Positions 58,676 to 64,000 of a stretch of DNA of 64,000 nt are shown one piece after another. This stretch comes from Lactarius indigo (taxonomy: Eukaryota > Basidiomycota > Agaricomycetes > Russulales > Russulaceae). Every line of letters starts with the position of its first letter. The first letter of the stretch is position 1. The DNA is taken from the NCBI GenBank assembly GCA_025766275.1, contig JAFKAC010000035.1, positions 62,001 to 126,000 on the forward strand, in the 5' to 3' direction. Both the position numbers and the translations under genes were made by a program. Under the pieces are notes generated by a model that made no database searches, was not told where the DNA came from, and saw only the letters and a program-made list of their open reading frames with translations.

Positions 58676-59002
58676 TTATGGTTCCGAGGGACCGTACGTT
58701 GACTGAGTCACGTGGAGCTGAGCTCAACACGTTGCGTAGAGTCAGGACTCGTGTTTTAGCACAAGTCAAGATTCGGGGAGTTCTAGGCTCAACTCAAAGA
58801 GTATCGCTAGAGAGAGGGGAGAGCACGCGGGGTTCTGAGACAAGGCAAGCTAGGTTGGATTCAAGAACTAAGAGTAGACAACCAAAAGTACTACTCAGAC
58901 AGCTACTACTTATACTCTTACAGACTATTGGTTTTCGTGACTATTTTCTCAATGAGCACCATAAGGCGTGCTTATTAGCACTGTCAGTCGTGCTATTCCG
59001 AA
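58676..59002. other. Unassigned segment between gypsy copies A and B
   Basis: Not similar to copy B. On the minus strand it has a TATAAGTAG run and a CTTGAATCCAACCTAGCTTG stretch. It could be part of another LTR or the leader of a deleted element. No gene. Confidence 0.3.
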
Positions 59003-59509
59003 TGTAACGTCGTCACGACGTTAGCTCGACTAGAGCTCGAGTGGCGGTAACGACTTAGCGATATTTCGGTTGTCAACTTGAAGACGCGGAGGCCCAAGCT
59101 CTTGCCTTGGTGAATACGCGGAGGTACACTGGCAAGTTCGCAATGTCTTTAGAACGGAGTTGGGCGATTTGGATAAGAGAGAAAGAGACAGAAGAAGAAA
59201 CAAGAAGTGACGATTCAAGAAGACCAAGATGGCGTATCTTGGTCTTCGCAAGACATCTTAAATACAAGTCGAGCAGGCTTAGAAGCGCTGCTATGAGTCA
59301 TCGTAGGTAGCGTCCAACGTATCGCGTAAGTATCTCAATCCAAGTACCACTACTACCAGTATTAGTGGCGCCTGTCATCAGTCAGCTATCGAGTCCCTAT
59401 CGCCTATCGTACTGCCGTATCACCGTAAGTAAGTCCGTCACTAATATACCTTACAGCCGTAGTGACAACCGGTACAGTAAGGGTATGGATCACGAGTCGA
59501 AACGTAACA
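59003..59509 (-). repeat. LTR of gypsy copy B
   Basis: 507 bp, TGTAACGTCG to ACGTAACA, homologous to 56299-56800. It lies directly beyond the polyprotein stop, so it is the 3' LTR of copy B. Confidence 0.9.
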
Positions 59510-59527
59510 TCACCCCCTTTTTAGCGT
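59510..59527 (-). other. Polypurine tract of gypsy copy B
   Basis: TAAAAAGGGGGTGA on the minus strand, immediately before the LTR. It is the usual plus-strand primer site for reverse transcription. Confidence 0.7.
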
Positions 59528-59538
59528 GAGACCCCGAC

Positions 59539-62500
59539 TCACCGAAAGTCCCTAGCCGTCCAATCCCGCTGTTCGTCGGCGATACGTTCGAGGGCAGTGG
59601 CACGCTCCAGCCGGTAGATGGAGTCCTGCCTGTCGCTCGCCGCGCTCGCAATCATGTCCCGCAGCTGCGCTACCCTTGCCCTAAGTCGCTCCAGCTCAAA
59701 GCTGGCCGCGCGGTAGCGCGTGACTTCGGCGGTGAGCGTCTCGTCGTTGATGCGGTTGAGGGCGCGGTCGGTGATCTTGTCCGCGGCGAAGATGACGAGG
59801 TCTTCGTGGGGGTACGTGGGGCGCAGCGCGGCGCTTACATGAGGCTCGGCGTAGAGGGGCTTACCGTACAAGTGGGGAGACCCCGGTATGACCCCCAATA
59901 TAAGGGGATCCGCCCCTCCAATGATCTGGACATGGGACGCGTCCCGCTCTACTCCGTCGGGCCCGGTGATGGGGTATGGAATGTGATGGGGTCGTCGATT
60001 TGCCCGGAACCCCTCAGGCGCAATAACGTGCGCGGGGTCGTCAGCGGCGGTGAACGGACGGTGGTCGGCGGCGCCTGGTACACGCACACGTCCTCGGTAC
60101 ATGGCGGACCCGTCGGAGTTGACGAGCCAGGGTGTGATGCGGGGATTAGTAGGGTCGCTTTTCGTTCGAAGGAAGGTGTGGCGTGCCGGGTAGTAATCGT
60201 CGTCGTCATGGCCAGCCTCAGCAGCCTCCATCGCTGCCGTCGCTCGCGCATCTCTCTCAGTCGGGCCGCGGCTGAGTCTAACTGTTCCCTCTGCCACTCT
60301 GCCGCTACCCTCCTCCAGCCGTCCAACTCGTACTCCAGGAGAGCTTGGACGCTCGTCGTTGCGCGGGAAAACTCCACGAACGCCGACGAGGTCGTCGCTT
60401 GGGGGGATGGCGGCGATGGGTTCGCGCTCCCCACGTTCATCGCGGAAGATGTGGACGACGGCGGATTCGTCGTCGGGCTGTTGCGTGGGGTCGGGGAATC
60501 GGGCCAGGACGTTGGCCCACTCTTGAGCGGTGATGCGGCCCTCTGGCTGGCCGATAGGTGTGTACGGGGTGATTTGGGCGTTGGGAATCTCGGTCTCGTC
60601 GTCTTCAGCGAGGAGAGCCCGAGCGTCTTCTGCAAGGGAGTCGAGGAGGATCGCTTGGGTGACATGTCGCAGAGGAGATGTGGGCATGAGAGTGGTCGTG
60701 GTAGAGCGGAGGAAAAGGGGATGACTCTCCTGAGTACAAACGGAGCTCCTTTTAACCATTACCCCGTGCACTTGCGCTTCCTGATAAAGGCGGAGTGCTT
60801 CCGGCGCAAAGACGTCATGCTTGTTGACCCACTGATTCTCCGAGTCCGGGTACCCTTTCCATTTGACCAGGTATTGGAGTCGCCTTCCCCTGCCAAAGTG
60901 CCGAGAGTCTAGAATTGCCTCGACTTCGTATTCTTCTTCTCCATCGATCAACTCGGGCGGTGGTCGTGTGAAATTCTCCCCATGAAGAGGCGTTTGTTTG
61001 TATGGTGTGAGAAGATCGATATGGAACACTGGGTGAATGCTCCACTGCGTGGGAAGTTCCAATCGATAGTTGTAAGGCGACATCACCTGTTCCACCCGGA
61101 AGGGTCCGTGGCGTCGCGCCGCTAATTTTGCCGTGGGTTGATTGGTGCGAAGGTGTTTTCCTTCTAGCCACACAAGATCCCCGTTTTTGAACTTGGGCGT
61201 ATCTTTGTTGCGGACCCATGCCTCCTGTGCCTTTCTCATAAGCCGTTGGGCTTCCTCCCTAGCCTCTTTTAGTTGTGTCAGTCGTCTCGTGACTTGGGGA
61301 AGAGGGGATGGCTTATCGGTCCAATCTGCCTGTGGGTTGTACCCCATCAGAAGTTGAAATGGCGATTGCCTCGTGTGTTCATGTGGCCAGTTGTTGTGCG
61401 CGAATTCGGCGATTGGCAGATAGGCGGTCCAATTATTCTGCCGCTCATTTACCCAGAAGCGCAGATACTGCTCTAGCCACTGATTAGTATGCTCGGACTG
61501 CCCGTCGGTGCGCGGATGGTATGCTGTAGATATGTTCTGTTGGATGCCCAGAATACGGCACACTTCTCTTGTGAACTTTGATGTGAATCGGGGGTCTCGG
61601 TCACTGATACACTTGCGAGGTAATCCGAAGCGTTTGAATACGTGAGCCACGTACAATGCTGCCGTCCCTTCTGCGGTTATCTCTTCTTGACATGGGATGA
61701 AGATCGAGGCTTTGCTGCAGTCGTGGTCGGTGACAGTGAGTATGCTGTCGCACCCTTCCGACGGTGGGAGTTTGGTAATAAAGTCTATGGCGACCGTTTG
61801 GAAGGGGGTTGCCTCTAACTCCGGCGTGATCAGGTGCAGCGTGGCTCGTATAGGCCTTGTATTGACTTTGTTCCTTTGACATTCTGCGCAGCCTTGGACG
61901 TACTCATATACATCCTTTCGCAATCGTGGCCACCAGTAATGTCGTTCCAGGATTCGTTGTGTCCTCGTGATTCCGGGATGTCCGTGTATTGGTAGGTCGT
62001 GGTGGTCATGTATCAGCGTTCGATACGTAGATGTGGGGCCGGTTATCACAAACCTGCCGTCTTTGTACCACTCTCCTTCTATCTTCTTGAGGTGGTGGGG
62101 GTCGACCCACACTTTGATTACCTCTTCGTCCTGTTGATGTCTTGGTTGTAATAGATTCGGGCTTGCTACGAAAGTTCGTGCGGTGTTGAGGGTTCTTACG
62201 AAGACTTCGGGGGGTAAGACGACGACTTCGCTATTATCGCCCACTCCTTGATCGTAATCTGGGCGTCTTGAGAGGGCGTCTGCTCTTCCATTGTTCTTTC
62301 CTTTAATGTGGTGAATTTCGAAGTCGTATTCCGAAAGTTCGAGTACTTCCCTTGCAACCCGTCTGCTAATCTTTTGCGGTGACTTCCAATACTGCAGGTT
62401 GAGATGATCCGAGTATATTTTGATCTTATGTGGTGCTCCCGCAAGTAGTGGCCTCCAGTTTCGCAGCGCCTTAACTATGGCCAGTAATTCTAGGTCATAA

Positions 62501-64000
62501 ATGTCGTAATTCCGCTCTGCTTCAGAGAGCGTGGCGGAGTAATAGCCTATTGGGTGTCGCTTTCCGTCAGATTTTCGCTGTAATAGTACAGCTCCCACCG
62601 CGTATCCGGAGGCGTCAACCTCTAACTCGAACGGGTCTTGGAGAACCGGGTGTGCTAGCACTGGTTCCTCCGTTACTAGGCGTTTGAGGGTATTGAACGC
62701 CTTGTCCTCTTCTTCAGTCCATCTCCACTCTTCGTCTTTTCGTGTTAGTTTGGTGAGTGGTTTTGCGTGAGTCGCGAAGCCGCGGATAAAAAGTCGGTAA
62801 AAGTTGCAGAAGCCGAGGAACGAGCGGACATCTTTGACTTTTGTCGGCGTTGGCCAGTCTTTGATGCCTTGAACTTTTACAGGGTCCATTCGGGTCACCC
62901 CCCTTTCAAGGATTACCCCCAGGTAATCCATCCGCGGCTGGTGGAAAAGGCATTTCTCGAGTTTGAAGTAGAGGTCATGCTCGTGTGTGACACGCAAAAC
63001 GTCCTGTACCGCGTTGATATGGGCTGCCAAATCGTGGTCAAAGTGAGTGGCGATGCCGATGTCATCCATGTAAACACGTATCGTGGTTCCTAGATGTTCG
63101 TGCTTCGCGATGGTATCTCGATAGATGTGGTTCATCATCGCTTGAAAGGTTGCGGGAGAGTTGGTGAGGCCGAAGAACATGACCGTGGGTTCGAAGAGAC
63201 CGAATTTGGTTTTGAATGCCGCCTTTTCTTGGTCGCCATCGCGGATGCGGATGTTATTGTAACCCCAACGAATGTCGAGCTTTGTGTAAATGTGCGCGTT
63301 GCTGAGGTCGAGGATGAGGTCTTGGATCAGCGGCAGCGGGTATTGGTTGCGAATAGTGTGCGAGTTAATGACGCGATAGTCCTGTACAGGACGCAGTTTT
63401 CCGTCCTTCTTTTTAATGAAGAAGAAGGACGAGGCGTACGGGGAAATAGAGGGGCGCAGATACCCCTGTTTCAATTTTTCATTGAGGAATTCTTTCAACT
63501 CGGCTTCCTCCTTTTGCGTCATTGGATAAATCTTGCAGTCGATTGCGGTTGGGGCTGACGGTTTAAAGTCAATGGCGTGGTCCCAAGGGCGTGATGGAGG
63601 GAAGCGATGCGAGGCCTGTTCGTTGAAAAGCATGCTAAACTCTGCGTATACAGGGGGCAGCACAGCTGCCGTTTGTTGTTGCTTCGCGGATATGGCCAGC
63701 TCTGTAGAAGTGGTGGCCCGTGTGAATACTGATTCGTCTTCCAGCTCTTGAACGATTGCATCTTTCTCCGCATTGATTAGAGCCCGTATAGTGGGCGCGG
63801 TGAGTAAGTTTTCGGTAGTGGCCAGAACTACCGGTTGCATGTCCGGATGCATGGTTGCAGTTGCCCAGCTGATGGTAGGCTCGAAAGCGCTTAGCCATGG
63901 GTAGCCCAGCACCATGTCTTCGCTTCCCAGATCGGTTACTAGGAAGGTCATCTTCTTGATCTGTCCGCGTGTTTTTACCTCAAGGTTAACATAATGAGTG
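59539..64000 (-). CDS. Gypsy polyprotein: protease end, RT, RNase H, integrase, chromodomain, long C-terminal extension (partial)
   Basis: Open from the window edge to TGA at 59539 (about 1487 codons visible). Numbering is from the first visible Met at 63951. The protease ends with VLGYPWLSAFEP. Reverse transcriptase has LDIRWGYNNIRI and VYMDDI near 295. RNase H follows (ELEVDASGYAVGAVL, YSDHLNLQYW). Integrase has an HHCC zinc finger (HGHPGITR, CAECQRNK) and core acidic residues in AIDFITKLP, ISDRDPRF and TDGQSE. The chromodomain lies at about 1007-1057 (YLVKWKGYPDSENQWV), used by chromoviruses to target chromatin. About 390 more residues follow with no known domain, ending in a coiled-coil-like, Arg/Ala/Glu-rich segment. 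No internal stop was seen, so the element may still be active. Confidence 0.92.
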   Translation of the reverse strand, partial: THYVNLEVKTRGQIKKMTFLVTDLGSEDMVLGYPWLSAFEPTISWATATMHPDMQPVVLATTENLLTAPTIRALINAEKDAIVQELEDESVFTRATTSTELAISAKQQQTAAVLPPVYAEFSMLFNEQASHRFPPSRPWDHAIDFKPSAPTAIDCKIYPMTQKEEAELKEFLNEKLKQGYLRPSISPYASSFFFIKKKDGKLRPVQDYRVINSHTIRNQYPLPLIQDLILDLSNAHIYTKLDIRWGYNNIRIRDGDQEKAAFKTKFGLFEPTVMFFGLTNSPATFQAMMNHIYRDTIAKHEHLGTTIRVYMDDIGIATHFDHDLAAHINAVQDVLRVTHEHDLYFKLEKCLFHQPRMDYLGVILERGVTRMDPVKVQGIKDWPTPTKVKDVRSFLGFCNFYRLFIRGFATHAKPLTKLTRKDEEWRWTEEEDKAFNTLKRLVTEEPVLAHPVLQDPFELEVDASGYAVGAVLLQRKSDGKRHPIGYYSATLSEAERNYDIYDLELLAIVKALRNWRPLLAGAPHKIKIYSDHLNLQYWKSPQKISRRVAREVLELSEYDFEIHHIKGKNNGRADALSRRPDYDQGVGDNSEVVVLPPEVFVRTLNTARTFVASPNLLQPRHQQDEEVIKVWVDPHHLKKIEGEWYKDGRFVITGPTSTYRTLIHDHHDLPIHGHPGITRTQRILERHYWWPRLRKDVYEYVQGCAECQRNKVNTRPIRATLHLITPELEATPFQTVAIDFITKLPPSEGCDSILTVTDHDCSKASIFIPCQEEITAEGTAALYVAHVFKRFGLPRKCISDRDPRFTSKFTREVCRILGIQQNISTAYHPRTDGQSEHTNQWLEQYLRFWVNERQNNWTAYLPIAEFAHNNWPHEHTRQSPFQLLMGYNPQADWTDKPSPLPQVTRRLTQLKEAREEAQRLMRKAQEAWVRNKDTPKFKNGDLVWLEGKHLRTNQPTAKLAARRHGPFRVEQVMSPYNYRLELPTQWSIHPVFHIDLLTPYKQTPLHGENFTRPPPELIDGEEEYEVEAILDSRHFGRGRRLQYLVKWKGYPDSENQWVNKHDVFAPEALRLYQEAQVHGVMVKRSSVCTQESHPLFLRSTTTTLMPTSPLRHVTQAILLDSLAEDARALLAEDDETEIPNAQITPYTPIGQPEGRITAQEWANVLARFPDPTQQPDDESAVVHIFRDERGEREPIAAIPPSDDLVGVRGVFPRNDERPSSPGVRVGRLEEGSGRVAEGTVRLSRGPTERDARATAAMEAAEAGHDDDDYYPARHTFLRTKSDPTNPRITPWLVNSDGSAMYRGRVRVPGAADHRPFTAADDPAHVIAPEGFRANRRPHHIPYPITGPDGVERDASHVQIIGGADPLILGVIPGSPHLYGKPLYAEPHVSAALRPTYPHEDLVIFAADKITDRALNRINDETLTAEVTRYRAASFELERLRARVAQLRDMIASAASDRQDSIYRLERATALERIADEQRDWTARDFR

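Larger units (their letters stand above)
59003..64000 (-). mobile_element. Ty3/gypsy chromovirus-type LTR retrotransposon, copy B (5' part outside window)
   Basis: 3' LTR, polypurine tract and a long uninterrupted pol frame. The gag region, primer-binding site and 5' LTR lie beyond position 64000. Confidence 0.92.

Noticed and set aside
59806..60912. 368-codon plus-strand open frame
   Set aside because: Antisense shadow of the gypsy C-terminal extension and chromodomain.
1..64000. CRISPR arrays, bacterial operons, tRNA or rRNA genes
   Set aside because: No regular direct repeats with spacers, no Shine-Dalgarno gene layout and no convincing tRNA B-box and stem set were seen. The window is clearly fungal.

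Overview
The window is genomic DNA of a filamentous basidiomycete, most likely an Agaricomycete. Genes are rich in short introns (about 45-70 nt, GT..AG). The gene content also fits: fungal STAND receptors with a Goodbye domain, a DUF6535 protein, a Tnp2-type CACTA transposon and chromodomain Ty3/gypsy retroelements. Exon models were built by eye from splice sites. Each complete multi-exon model sums to a multiple of three; those genes are marked as complete.

Layout. (1) 1-19956, minus strand: a tandem array in which a P1B copper-ATPase is paired three times with a Goodbye-NACHT-ankyrin (NLR-like) gene. Only the outermost ATPase (16812-19956) is intact. The other two are decayed and share the same internal deletions. 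The NLR genes keep open frames and differ in ankyrin repeat number. (2) 20416-28637: core housekeeping genes, namely a Zds1-type regulator (minus), RIB3 of riboflavin synthesis (plus) and a 14-exon Tul1/Dsc1 RING ubiquitin ligase (minus). (3) 28979-33995: two tandem secreted sedolisin (S53) protease genes; the first has lost the catalytic Asp. (4) 33996-42668: a gene-poor stretch with one DUF6535 membrane protein and a weak leucine-rich locus. (5) 43210-47124, plus strand: a fourth, intact NLR paralogue with the most ankyrin repeats. (6) 47473-53149: a complete CACTA element with terminal inverted repeats, a 3-bp target duplication and two divergent genes. (7) 53150-64000: a repeat and relic zone. 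It holds a SINE-like retroposon with a 14-bp target duplication, a broken MAD1 C-terminal copy, a broken 2-Cys peroxiredoxin tail cut by an LTR, a decayed gypsy fragment and a second gypsy element that runs off the right edge.

How the parts fit. The NLR genes are the likely variable self/non-self or immune-type receptors: an N-terminal signalling domain, an NTP-driven switch and a repeat sensor that changes in copy number. Their duplication carried a neighbouring copper pump along, which then decayed. The sedolisins are secreted nutritional or niche proteases that are also expanding by duplication. Transposons have invaded the right third and trapped gene fragments. Nothing bacterial, no CRISPR array and no convincing tRNA or rRNA gene was seen.
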